A stretch of DNA of 64,000 bases from an uncultured Erwinia sp. (GCA_946221915.1 CAMIKG010000002.1:62001-126000), one strand, 5' to 3'. Positions 25,905-33,905 are shown, numbered from the stretch's first letter. The notes: a model not told the origin generated them from the sequence alone. Translations and numbers: made by a program.

Positions 25905-28460
25905 ATGGAACGCATCACGGTAAGTCTGCCGCAGGACGGCATGTTGTTCTGGAAGCTGGAAGGGGAAGAGGCGCTTTCGCAAGCGTTTACTTTTACGGTA
26001 ACGCTGCTCAGCCATAACCCCGGTATTGAAAGCCATGCATTGCTTGGTCAGCCTATCACTGTGGCTATACCCTGTCGCGGCCTGCTGGCGACACGCTATC
26101 TGAACGGCAAGATCACCGCAGTAAAAGTACAACATGAACCATTACCGGACACGCGTTACACGCTGTATCAGCTGACCATGGAGCCGGATCTGTGGCCGAT
26201 GAAGTGCGACAGTAATCTGCGTATTTTTCAGCATCAGACAGTACCGCAAATGATTAAGACCCTGTTGCAGGAAAATCGGGTCACGGTAGAGGATCAGTTA
26301 ACGGCCCACTATCGACAGTGGGAATATTGCGTGCAATATCAGGAGAGCAGCTTCAGTTTTATCAGCCGTCTGATGGAGCTGGAGGGAATTTACTACTTCT
26401 TTCGTCATCAGCAGGATCGGCACGTGATGGTGCTGATGGACCGCGCTGAGCGGCATCAGCCCTTCTCCGGCTACGAAACTATTCCCTGGTATGCCACCCC
26501 TTCTGGCAGTGTGACGGATGATGAAGGCGTCAGCCACTGGACCTTCGCCGAGAAGGTGACGCCGGGCATTTGCAGTCTGGATGATTACGATTTTCGCAAA
26601 CCCCATGCCTGGATGTTGCAGGCACGGCAAAATCCCCGGTCACCGCGACCGGGAGAAATCGACGTCTATGACTGGCCGGGGCGTTTTGTGGAGCCGCAGC
26701 AGGGAGAGCACTACGCGTGCATTCGGCAGCAGATATGGCAGGCATCACATCAGCATATGCATGGGCAGGGCACGGCGCTGGGGATTGCGCCAGGTTACAT
26801 ATTCAGCCTGCAGCAGGCGCCGTGGCTGAATGACAGTGATACCTTCCTGACCATCCGTGCACACTATTTGCTGGAGGAAAAGGATTATGCCAGCAGTGGA
26901 GAAGGCAGGGCACAACAGTGCATTGTATTTAGTGTTATTCCATCGGCCACGCCATTTCGTGCGCCCGTTGTTACGCCGTGGCCGAAAACCTGCGGGCCGC
27001 AGACGGCTCGTGTTGTCGGGCCACCGGGTGAATCGATCTGGACGGATAAATATGGCCGTATCAAGGTGAAGTTTCACTGGGATCGGCAGGGAAAAGGGGA
27101 TGAGAGCAGTTCCTGCTGGGTAAGGGTATCCAGCGCCTGGGCGGGACAAGGGTTTGGCGGTGTGCAGATCCCCCGCGTCAACGATGAGGTGGTGATCGAC
27201 TTTATTAATGGCGATCCCGATCGACCGCTGGTCACTGGCCGGGTGTACAACGCCGCCTGCATGCCACCCTGGACGCTGCCTGCGGCAGCGACACAGATGG
27301 GCTTTCTCAGTCGCAGCAAAGATGGTTCGCCCGACAATGCGAATGCGCTGCGTTTTGAAGACAAAGCGGGGGCTGAGCAGGTCTGGCTGCAGGCCGAGCG
27401 GAATATGGATGTTCATATTAAACGCGATGCCAGACAGTACACAGGCAATAACGATGTACGGTTTGTTGGCGCCAGCGCTGAGCGGCGGGTGGTGGCGGAT
27501 CATCTGCAGGCAGTGAAAGGCGAAACGGTTTTGCTGACCGGGAAAAGCAAGCGCGATGCCGTCGTGGATCGTTATGTGCTGGCGGCAGGCACTGTGCTGC
27601 GCTTTGAGTGTGGTGACAGTGCGCTGGAACTTACCGCAGAGGGGCAGATTAACCTGACGGGAAAGGGATTTAATCTGTTTGTGGAGGGCAACGGAGCCAT
27701 TACCACGCGCGGTGGGGTGCTGGTACTGAATGATGAGGAGAGCCAGCCTGTTACTGCCGCGCCCGGAGGCGGGCACCGTGGAGAGATTGTGCAGGCGGTG
27801 GCGGGGGAGTTTATTGAGGATAATAAGTCTGTCGATGAAAAAACGAAGATCCCGAAAAGTCTATTATCTGGTAAGGAAAGTAATCCTACGATTCTTGATG
27901 AGCGAGTTGTCAGATCCATCATGAAATCTGAAGGAAAAAAGGGCGAGCAAGGAAAAAGAAAGGAATTATTTGGCTTCAGACAAGGTAATGGGAAAACTTA
28001 TGATGACATATTAAGCGCAAGAGAAAAATATGGAGAAGGAAGCGAGGAAGAGTTTGCTGTGATATCAGATTCAATGAATGACAATGCAAAGAAAGCGGGC
28101 GCACTTAATTTCTCAGATCCTGGAAAACAGGCGGCTATCATGTCTATGGCACACATGCGAGGTATTGGTGGTGCACAAGCGATATTGAACTCAATGCGAA
28201 ACGGAACGCTGACGAAAAGTGGTACAATTTCGCAAGGAACCATCAATTACATAGATTCAATGACTCCTGAAAAATTCCAGAAAGATTTAGTTAGCGCCCG
28301 CCTTAACTATGATAAAAAGATTTATGGTAATACCATTACTATGAAAGACGGCGTGAGTTATAACTGGTGGGAACATTACGGAAAAGGTTTGGAAAAACGA
28401 TATGAAAGAGAGTCTCTGGAGTTCTTAAGTTTTTCCAGTCAAGAGAGGGGGACAGATTGA
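25905..28460 (+). CDS. vgrG: Evolved VgrG (TssI) spike with C-terminal muramidase-like extension
   Basis: 851 residues. Residues 1-380 form the gp27-like hub. WTDKYGRIKVKFHWDR starts the gp5 OB part at about 380-460, followed by the beta-helix needle to about 610. From about residue 640 (after TAAPGGGHRGEIVQAV) the DNA turns AT-rich and encodes a 210-residue extension. Features there are SIMKSEGKK with Glu676, FGFRQGNGKTYDDIL, AAIMSMAHMRGIGGAQAILN and ARLNYDKKIYG...YGKGLEKRYERE. These resemble the two halves of GH108/PG_binding_3 lysozyme-like domains, with Glu676 as the best catalytic candidate. The VgrG core is certain; the extension's family is inferred from pattern. It is followed by a bridging short ORF and a likely immunity gene. 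Confidence 0.9.
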   Translation: MERITVSLPQDGMLFWKLEGEEALSQAFTFTVTLLSHNPGIESHALLGQPITVAIPCRGLLATRYLNGKITAVKVQHEPLPDTRYTLYQLTMEPDLWPMKCDSNLRIFQHQTVPQMIKTLLQENRVTVEDQLTAHYRQWEYCVQYQESSFSFISRLMELEGIYYFFRHQQDRHVMVLMDRAERHQPFSGYETIPWYATPSGSVTDDEGVSHWTFAEKVTPGICSLDDYDFRKPHAWMLQARQNPRSPRPGEIDVYDWPGRFVEPQQGEHYACIRQQIWQASHQHMHGQGTALGIAPGYIFSLQQAPWLNDSDTFLTIRAHYLLEEKDYASSGEGRAQQCIVFSVIPSATPFRAPVVTPWPKTCGPQTARVVGPPGESIWTDKYGRIKVKFHWDRQGKGDESSSCWVRVSSAWAGQGFGGVQIPRVNDEVVIDFINGDPDRPLVTGRVYNAACMPPWTLPAAATQMGFLSRSKDGSPDNANALRFEDKAGAEQVWLQAERNMDVHIKRDARQYTGNNDVRFVGASAERRVVADHLQAVKGETVLLTGKSKRDAVVDRYVLAAGTVLRFECGDSALELTAEGQINLTGKGFNLFVEGNGAITTRGGVLVLNDEESQPVTAAPGGGHRGEIVQAVAGEFIEDNKSVDEKTKIPKSLLSGKESNPTILDERVVRSIMKSEGKKGEQGKRKELFGFRQGNGKTYDDILSAREKYGEGSEEEFAVISDSMNDNAKKAGALNFSDPGKQAAIMSMAHMRGIGGAQAILNSMRNGTLTKSGTISQGTINYIDSMTPEKFQKDLVSARLNYDKKIYGNTITMKDGVSYNWWEHYGKGLEKRYERESLEFLSFSSQERGTD

Positions 28461-28531
28461 TGACATATATCGGTATTTACAATATCTGGGAATTGATCCT
28501 TAACGTGAATGAGTTAGGTGAATTGAAATGA
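28460..28531 (+). CDS. 23-residue bridging ORF between vgrG and the immunity gene
   Basis: An ATG at 28460 overlaps the vgrG stop (TGATG) and is preceded by a very strong AGAGGGGG ribosome site 8 nt away. The frame runs 23 codons (MTYIGIYNIWELILNVNELG then ELK) and its TGA overlaps the next gene's ATG (ATGA). It may serve translational coupling rather than make a functional peptide. No homology is recognised. Confidence 0.45.
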   Translation: MTYIGIYNIWELILNVNELGELK

Positions 28532-29262
28532 AAATAATTATGTCAAGGTTTCTGCTGTTTTTATTTTTTATCTTCTCTGGTCCACTCTATGCGGAGGAAG
28601 GTTTCACTGGGCTGTGGCAAGGAGAAAAATATGGTGAGGATAAGGAAAATCCAGAGTCTTTTTTTCAGCTAAAACTATATCAGTATGGAAATCATGTTAA
28701 AGGATCTTACTGTTACATTTCTGAATATGGTAATCGTATTGATTGTGGAGTTGATAATGAAATAAATATTAATGGTTCTGCGGAAAGTGATACTATCCTG
28801 TATGTTACTTTCGATTCCCCTTTTGGCGGTAAAAATGGCAGGGCAAAGTTAATCACCGACCATAATAAGATGATTTGGCAAGTAGTAGCATTTCCTCAGG
28901 AGGGGGATTTTGTTGTACCGGAAGAGTATTCTCTCAATAAATATATTCCTGATAAAAGTAGTAAGGTTGTAAGAAAAATGCTTGTTACTGATAGCTTTAA
29001 CGTAATTATCTATAATAAGTGTGGGATTAGTGAAAAGTGCGACCGCGTATCTTACCTTGGTATAAGACAATCTGATGGTCAGGTGATGATGCTGGAAGGT
29101 AATGCTTTTTCAGCCGATCAAAAAAAATCTCATGTTGATGTTTATGAATTCAGGAATAAGAATGTTAATTATCGTGTATATCTGGACGAAGGTTTGCTTG
29201 AAGTTCGGAAAGATGGTACTGCCATCGTTTCTCAAAAAGGACGATGGGTAATTATTAACTGA
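28528..29262 (+). CDS. Exported protein, candidate immunity to the VgrG extension
   Basis: 244 residues with a signal peptide MKIIMSRFLLFLFFIFSGPLYA before EEGFTGLWQ; an in-frame ATG four codons on is possible. The mature protein is beta-rich with two apparent halves: GLWQGEKYG...KGSYCYISEYGNRIDCG (two Cys) and VSYLGIRQSDG...YRVYLDEGLLEVRKDG. No family is recognised. It is as AT-rich as the VgrG extension, is coupled to vgrG through the short ORF, and would act in the periplasm where a muramidase would strike. Immunity is inferred from position and export only. Confidence 0.65.
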   Translation: MKIIMSRFLLFLFFIFSGPLYAEEGFTGLWQGEKYGEDKENPESFFQLKLYQYGNHVKGSYCYISEYGNRIDCGVDNEININGSAESDTILYVTFDSPFGGKNGRAKLITDHNKMIWQVVAFPQEGDFVVPEEYSLNKYIPDKSSKVVRKMLVTDSFNVIIYNKCGISEKCDRVSYLGIRQSDGQVMMLEGNAFSADQKKSHVDVYEFRNKNVNYRVYLDEGLLEVRKDGTAIVSQKGRWVIIN

Positions 29263-29346
29263 ACATTTTTTCTGACCAGTTGAAAACCCCCGCACTTGAT
29301 GCTGTAGTATCCGCAACCCAACGGCATCTGCAACCGAGTCGCGACA

Positions 29347-29802
29347 ATGAAAACAATCAACATGCATTCCCGATGCACGTTAACCTCTTTATCTCTGGTG
29401 TTCTCGCTGATGACAGCGTTCTCGCAACCCGTCCTGGCTGCCGAAGCGCTGCAATACCAGCCCGCGGTGGTGACGCTGGAGGGCTATGTCGATATGCAGC
29501 AATTCGATGGTCCGCCAAACTATGGCGACGGCCCTGACGATAAAAAAGTGTATGTGCCGGTGCTGCATCTGGATAGCCCGATCACCGTCAATCCCGCGCC
29601 CAATACGCCAAACGAAGATCCGGACAGCGAAGCGGAAAGCAATGTCACCGAGCTGCAGATCCTGGCAGCAAAGGGGCAGGTGAAAGCAAATGGCTGCTAT
29701 CGTATTACCGGCACGCTGATGCATCAGGTGATTGCCGATCACTACACCAAAGTGTTGATCACCCTGAACTCGGCCCAGCCGTCGGCCAGCTGCAACAATT
29801 AA
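29347..29802 (+). CDS. DUF4431-type exported small protein
   Basis: 151 residues with a signal peptide ending at about QPVLA-AEAL. The body QPAVVTLEGYVDMQQFDGPPNYGDGP and YVPVLHLDSPITVN followed by CYRITGTLMHQVIADHYTKVLITL fits DUF4431 exported proteins, of unknown function. Base composition is back to the chromosome average, so it is probably native and not part of the secretion cluster. It lies between the cluster and prfC. Confidence 0.65.
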   Translation: MKTINMHSRCTLTSLSLVFSLMTAFSQPVLAAEALQYQPAVVTLEGYVDMQQFDGPPNYGDGPDDKKVYVPVLHLDSPITVNPAPNTPNEDPDSEAESNVTELQILAAKGQVKANGCYRITGTLMHQVIADHYTKVLITLNSAQPSASCNN

Positions 29803-29870
29803 GCGCCATTCTGCATTGTTTATAGCCCGCGGATCGGCGAAAATGCCGGCCATTGATTTAATTCGTCTGT

Positions 29871-29893
29871 GAGGGCGGCCTCTCGCCGCCCTC
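29871..29893 (+). terminator. GC-rich hairpin 24 bp before prfC
   Basis: GAGGGCGGC pairs perfectly with GCCGCCCTC across a 5-nt loop. No T-run follows, so it may be a weak terminator of the DUF4431 gene or a structure in the prfC leader. Confidence 0.4.
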
Positions 29894-29917
29894 CAGCACC
29901 AGACCAGAAGATTCCCG

Positions 29918-31507
29918 ATGTCAAATGCACCTTTTATGCAAGAGGTGGCTCGCCGCCGCACTTTTGCCATTATTTCCCACCCCGATGCCGGTAAAACCAC
30001 CATCACTGAAAAAGTGTTGCTGTTCGGGCAGGCTATCCAGACCGCCGGTACGGTGAAAGGCCGTGGCTCCAGCCAGCACGCCAAGTCAGACTGGATGGAG
30101 ATGGAGAAACAGCGTGGTATTTCGATTACCACCTCGGTGATGCAGTTCCCATACCGCGAAAACCTGGTGAACCTGCTCGATACCCCGGGCCATGAAGACT
30201 TCTCGGAAGATACCTACCGTACCCTGACGGCGGTTGACTGCTGTCTGATGGTCATCGATGCGGCAAAAGGCGTTGAGGATCGTACCCGTAAGCTGATGGA
30301 AGTCACGCGTCTGCGCGACACGCCGATCCTGACCTTTATGAACAAGCTTGACCGTGATATCCGCGACCCTATGGAGCTGCTGGATGAAGTGGAAAGCGAG
30401 CTGAAAATCGCCTGTGCACCGATTACCTGGCCAATCGGCTGCGGTAAGCTGTTCAAAGGGGTATACCACCTCTACAAAGATGAAACCTACCTGTATCAGA
30501 GCGGCCAGGGCCACACCATCCAGGAAGTGCGCATTGTCAAAGGGCTGAATAACCCGGATCTGGATAAAGCGGTCGGTGAAGACCTGGCGCAGCAGCTGCG
30601 TGACGAACTGGAGCTGGTGCAGGGTGCTTCCCATGAATTTGAACAGGACGCTTTCCTTGAGGGTCAGCTGACGCCAGTCTTCTTCGGCACCGCACTGGGT
30701 AACTTCGGTGTCGATCATATGCTGGATGGCCTTGTCGAGTGGGCGCCAGCGCCAATGCCACGCGTGACGGATGCGCGCACGGTAACGGCTGCCGATGACA
30801 AGTTCTCCGGCTTTGTGTTTAAGATTCAGGCCAATATGGACCCGAAACACCGTGACCGCGTTGCCTTTATGCGCGTGGTGTCCGGTAAATATGAGAAAGG
30901 CATGAAGATGCGCCATGTGCGTATCGGCAAGGATGTGGTGATCTCGGATGCGCTGACCTTTATGGCGGGCGATCGTGCCCATGTCGAAGAAGCTTACCCG
31001 GGCGATATCATTGGTCTGCACAACCATGGCACCATCCAGATTGGTGACACTTTTACCCAGGGCGAGAATATGAAGTTCAGCGGTATTCCGAACTTCGCCC
31101 CTGAACTGTTCCGTCGTATTCGCCTGCGCGACCCACTGAAGCAGAAACAGCTGCTGAAAGGTCTGGTACAGCTGTCGGAAGAGGGCGCAGTGCAGGTGTT
31201 CCGTCCGGTGAGCAATAACGACCTGATCGTTGGCGCGGTGGGCGTGCTGCAGTTTGATGTTGTCGTGGCGCGTCTGAAAAGTGAATATAACGTTGAAGCG
31301 ATTTACGAGTCGGTGAACGTCTCTACTGCCCGCTGGGTGGAATGCAGCGACGTGAAGAAATTCGACGAGTTCCAGCGTAAGAACGAAGTTAACCTTGCAC
31401 TGGATGGCGGCGATAATCTGACCTATATCGCACCAACCATGGTGAACCTGAATATCACTCAGGAACGCTATCCTGACGTGGTGTTCCGCAAAACGCGCGA
31501 ACATTAA
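29918..31507 (+). CDS. prfC: Peptide chain release factor 3
   Basis: 529 residues, the same as E. coli RF3. GTPase motifs are SHPDAGKTT, DTPGHEDF and NKLDRD, followed by EF-Tu-like domains II and III. RF3 with GTP removes RF1 or RF2 from the ribosome after peptide release. The ATG follows GAAGATTCCCG. In E. coli it directly follows yjjG; here about 25 kb separates them. A strong terminator ends it at 31530-31568. Confidence 0.98.
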   Translation: MSNAPFMQEVARRRTFAIISHPDAGKTTITEKVLLFGQAIQTAGTVKGRGSSQHAKSDWMEMEKQRGISITTSVMQFPYRENLVNLLDTPGHEDFSEDTYRTLTAVDCCLMVIDAAKGVEDRTRKLMEVTRLRDTPILTFMNKLDRDIRDPMELLDEVESELKIACAPITWPIGCGKLFKGVYHLYKDETYLYQSGQGHTIQEVRIVKGLNNPDLDKAVGEDLAQQLRDELELVQGASHEFEQDAFLEGQLTPVFFGTALGNFGVDHMLDGLVEWAPAPMPRVTDARTVTAADDKFSGFVFKIQANMDPKHRDRVAFMRVVSGKYEKGMKMRHVRIGKDVVISDALTFMAGDRAHVEEAYPGDIIGLHNHGTIQIGDTFTQGENMKFSGIPNFAPELFRRIRLRDPLKQKQLLKGLVQLSEEGAVQVFRPVSNNDLIVGAVGVLQFDVVVARLKSEYNVEAIYESVNVSTARWVECSDVKKFDEFQRKNEVNLALDGGDNLTYIAPTMVNLNITQERYPDVVFRKTREH

Positions 31508-31529
31508 TTCTGCGTTGTGCCTGAACATG

Positions 31530-31568
31530 GCGCTGACCGGGATCTTCCCGGTCAGCGCTATTTTTTTT
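31530..31568 (+). terminator. Intrinsic terminator of prfC
   Basis: A perfect 13-bp stem GCGCTGACCGGGA/TCCCGGTCAGCGC with a TCT loop (31530-31558) is followed by TATTTTTTTTAT. It is an excellent rho-independent terminator 23 bp after the prfC stop. Confidence 0.92.
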
Positions 31569-31824
31569 ATCTGCTATCGTTATTGTGGTGGCAGACCCGC
31601 CATCTTTCCCGGCAAAGACACAGACTCCTCCTAAAAACACTCTTTTCTGGCACTATTTCCCGCTTTTAAACCATTAAAACCAGCAAAAACCTGATTCCTG
31701 ACTATGGTTATCTTATCGGGCGTTGATTTGTGTTGTTTTAAGCGACGCCAGTTCTGTCGTTAAACCGCGGGTAGCGGTGATGCTCACAGGGGTGAGCGAT
31801 TCTCCGGATAGAAGGAATATATCG
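31569..31824 (+). promoter_or_regulatory. osmY upstream region
   Basis: No gene is seen here. CTATGGT at 31702-31708 resembles a sigma-S type -10 (CTAYRCT-like), in line with RpoS control of osmY in E. coli. A perfect hairpin GCTCAC/GTGAGC with a 4-nt loop at 31782-31797 would lie in the 5' leader, 28 bp before the start codon. The promoter call is tentative. Confidence 0.4.
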
Positions 31825-32439
31825 ATGAAAAAGACAAAGATGACTAAAACCATGATGGCTTTACTGATGGGTTCGGCGCTGCTGAGCGGCTCTGTGCTGG
31901 CTGAACAAACTGCAGGTCAAAAAGCCTCTTCCACAGCTGAAAGCGCCGGTTCCAAAATCGATAGTTCTATGAAGCAAGCCGGTAACTATATGGATGACAG
32001 TGCAGTCACCGCAAAAGTGAAAGCGGCGCTGGTGGACGACAGTGCAATTAAAAGCACTGATATCTCAGTGAAGACTGACGCAGGCGTGGTGACGTTGAGC
32101 GGATTCGTGACTTCTCAGGAGCAGGCGGAGAAAGCCGTGACGCTGGCGAAGAGCGTGGAAGGCGTGAAGTCGGTCAGTGACAAACTGCATGTCAGAGATA
32201 GCAAAACGTCATCTGTAGGAGGTTATGCAGGTGATGCGGCAACGACCAGCGAAATTAAAGCTAAACTATTAGCAGACGACATTGTGCCGTCTCGTAAAGT
32301 GAAAGTGGAAACCACCGATGGTGTGGTGCAGCTTTCAGGTACGGTTGAGAATCAGGCACAGTCTGAACGCGCCGAAGGCATTGCTAAGGCAATCGACGGT
32401 GTGAAAAGTGTTAAGAACGACCTGACGGTCAAACCTTAA
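31825..32439 (+). CDS. osmY: Periplasmic osmotic-stress BON-domain chaperone OsmY
   Basis: 204 residues with a signal peptide ending SGSVLA-EQTAGQ and two BON domains: DDSAVTAKVKAALVDDSAIKS...VTLSGFV (about 55-120) and TTSEIKAKLLADDIVPSRK...VQLSGTV (about 135-204). The ATG at 31825 follows GAAGGAA. OsmY helps fold or protect periplasmic and autotransported proteins and is induced by osmotic stress and stationary phase. ytjA follows, as in E. coli. Confidence 0.95.
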   Translation: MKKTKMTKTMMALLMGSALLSGSVLAEQTAGQKASSTAESAGSKIDSSMKQAGNYMDDSAVTAKVKAALVDDSAIKSTDISVKTDAGVVTLSGFVTSQEQAEKAVTLAKSVEGVKSVSDKLHVRDSKTSSVGGYAGDAATTSEIKAKLLADDIVPSRKVKVETTDGVVQLSGTVENQAQSERAEGIAKAIDGVKSVKNDLTVKP

Positions 32440-32568
32440 CGCCAGCGGCTTCGTGTATGAAGCCGCGACAGGAAGGTTGTTCTAAGTATCAAAACAGACA
32501 TTCGTGGGGCGAGCCCCTGAATGGCAAGAATAAGCAGTTCGATTTTCACTATGGTAAAGGAGAGGCTT

Positions 32569-32730
32569 ATGTTTCGTTGGGGTATTATTTTCCTGATTAT
32601 TGCGCTGATCGCAGCCGCGTTAGGTTTTGGTGGATTAGCGGGCACCGCAGCCTGGGCAGCAAAAGTTGTCTTTGTGGTCGGTATTATCCTGTTCCTGGTC
32701 AGCCTGTTTACCGGTCGTAAACGGCCATAG
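32569..32730 (+). CDS. ytjA: DUF1328 small membrane protein
   Basis: 53 residues, the E. coli YtjA length: MFRWGIIFLIIALIAAALGF, then GLAGTAAWAAKVVFVVGIILFLVSL. Two membrane helices. AAAGGAGAGG precedes the ATG. Function is unknown; it is linked with osmY and stress expression in E. coli. Confidence 0.92.
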   Translation: MFRWGIIFLIIALIAAALGFGGLAGTAAWAAKVVFVVGIILFLVSLFTGRKRP

Positions 32731-32774
32731 ACAACCTGGTTAAGTCGAACGAATGATTCGATAAAGTCTGCAAA

Positions 32775-32795
32775 CGGAGAGCCTGGTGCTCTCCG
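32775..32795 (+). terminator. Hairpin after ytjA
   Basis: CGGAGAGC/GCTCTCCG with a CTGGT loop is followed by TTATGCTGTTGGTTT. It is a moderate intrinsic terminator candidate for osmY-ytjA. Confidence 0.55.
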
Positions 32796-32875
32796 TTATG
32801 CTGTTGGTTTGTCATCCATTCCCCGCCAGTGTTATAACTCTCCGCAACGCCGTTACTCTGTTCCAGGGACCCAGC

Positions 32876-33646
32876 ATGCATTTTGTTGATACCCACTGCC
32901 ATTTTGATTTTCCCCCGTTTAGCGAGCATGAAAGCGACAGTCTGCAGCGCGCTGCCAGTGCGGGTGTGGAGAAGATCATCGTCCCGGCTGTTGCCGCTTC
33001 CCGGTTCCACGGTGTGCTGGCGCTGGCTGATGCCCATCCCCCGCTGTATGCCGCGCTGGGCCTGCATCCCATCGCGATTGCTGAACATGGCGACGACGAC
33101 ATTGCAGCCCTGGAGCGGCATCTGCAACAGCAACCCGCTAAACTGGTGGCGATCGGGGAGATTGGCCTCGATCTGTATATGGAACATCCACAGTTTGAGA
33201 AACAGCAGGCGCTGCTGGATGCCCAGTTGCGGCTGGCGCGCGATTATCAGTTGCCGGTGATCCTGCATTCGCGCCGCACCCATGACAAACTGGCGATGCA
33301 TCTGAAACGCATTGAGGTGCCACGCTGCGGCGTGGTGCATGGTTTTGCCGGCAGCCTGCAACAGGCGCAACGCTTTGTTGACGCGGGCTATGCAATTGGC
33401 GTGGGCGGCACGATTACTTATCCGCGCGCCAGCAAAACCCGCGAAACCATTGCACGCCTGCCGTTAAGCGCGCTGCTACTGGAAACCGATGCGCCGGATA
33501 TGCCACTGTGCGGCTTCCAGGGGCAACCTAACCGCCCGGAGCGCATCTTCAATGTCTGGCAGGCGCTGTGTGAGCTGCGCAGTGAAGCGCCAGAGCTCAT
33601 ATGGCAAACCATTCGCGAGAATACGCGCCGGGTGTTTGCTGTCTGA
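32876..33646 (+). CDS. yjjV: TatD-family metal-dependent hydrolase YjjV
   Basis: 256 residues. The metal ligands are DTHCHFD at the start, GEIGLD at about residue 97, HSRRTHD, HGFAGS and ETDAPDMPL. TatD proteins are metal-dependent DNases or deacylases; the YjjV substrate is unsettled. The start MHFVDTHCHFD matches the family; the frame is open upstream but lacks similarity. yjjU, yjjW and yjjI, neighbours in E. coli, are missing. Confidence 0.93.
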   Translation: MHFVDTHCHFDFPPFSEHESDSLQRAASAGVEKIIVPAVAASRFHGVLALADAHPPLYAALGLHPIAIAEHGDDDIAALERHLQQQPAKLVAIGEIGLDLYMEHPQFEKQQALLDAQLRLARDYQLPVILHSRRTHDKLAMHLKRIEVPRCGVVHGFAGSLQQAQRFVDAGYAIGVGGTITYPRASKTRETIARLPLSALLLETDAPDMPLCGFQGQPNRPERIFNVWQALCELRSEAPELIWQTIRENTRRVFAV

Positions 33647-33684
33647 CGGCGTTGCCCTGCGTGTCACAAAGTGTCATATAGCGA

Positions 33685-33700
33685 TGTTAAAATTGTCACA
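33685..33700 (+). promoter_or_regulatory. Possible second DeoR operator
   Basis: TGTTAAAATTGTCACA matches the E. coli DeoR palindrome TGTTAGAATTCTAACA at 13 of 16 positions and lies 169 bp upstream of the better operator. DeoR loops between distant operators in E. coli, so a second site is expected, but this one could be chance. Confidence 0.4.
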
Positions 33701-33766
33701 TTTCTGCATTTAAACGCCACAGCAGTGGCTTATTCCTGTTTTATGGCTTGCTGAAACGGATATTGA

Positions 33767-33782
33767 TGTGAATTTAATCACA
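33767..33782 (+). promoter_or_regulatory. CRP site 2 of the deo promoter
   Basis: TGTGAATTTAATCACA is a perfect TGTGA-N6-TCACA. Its centre is 53 bp upstream of the second CRP site, the same spacing as between the CRP sites at -93.5 and -40.5 of E. coli deoP2. Confidence 0.85.
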
Positions 33783-33819
33783 GTAAATATACAATGACGG
33801 AAGCCGTTTCTTAATAATC

Positions 33820-33835
33820 TGTGAGCCGTTGCACA
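33820..33835 (+). promoter_or_regulatory. CRP site 1 of the deo promoter
   Basis: TGTGAGCCGTTGCACA has 9 of the 10 consensus half-site bases. If it is centred at -40.5 as in E. coli, transcription starts near 33868, just inside the DeoR operator. A GTTGCA motif overlapping it may serve CytR. Confidence 0.8.
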
Positions 33836-33853
33836 TCAAATGTCAGTGCGGGT

Positions 33854-33869
33854 TGTTAGAATAATAACA
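33854..33869 (+). promoter_or_regulatory. DeoR operator overlapping the deo promoter
   Basis: TGTTAGAATAATAACA matches the DeoR 16-bp palindrome at 14 of 16 positions and contains TAGAAT as a likely -10 box. Repressor binding here would block RNA polymerase. The repressor gene itself is at 49328-50092. Confidence 0.82.
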
Positions 33870-33905
33870 TTGCCGCTGGCTCACTCAATCTTGCCGGAGA
33901 GTAGT

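Noticed and set aside
26745..27776. 343-codon open frame antisense to vgrG
   Set aside because: Composition follows the complementary VgrG coding strand; no domain or start context.
30086..31528. 480-codon open frame antisense to prfC
   Set aside because: It mirrors a highly conserved gene in the opposite strand, has a His/Gln-rich composition typical of antisense frames and no ribosome site.
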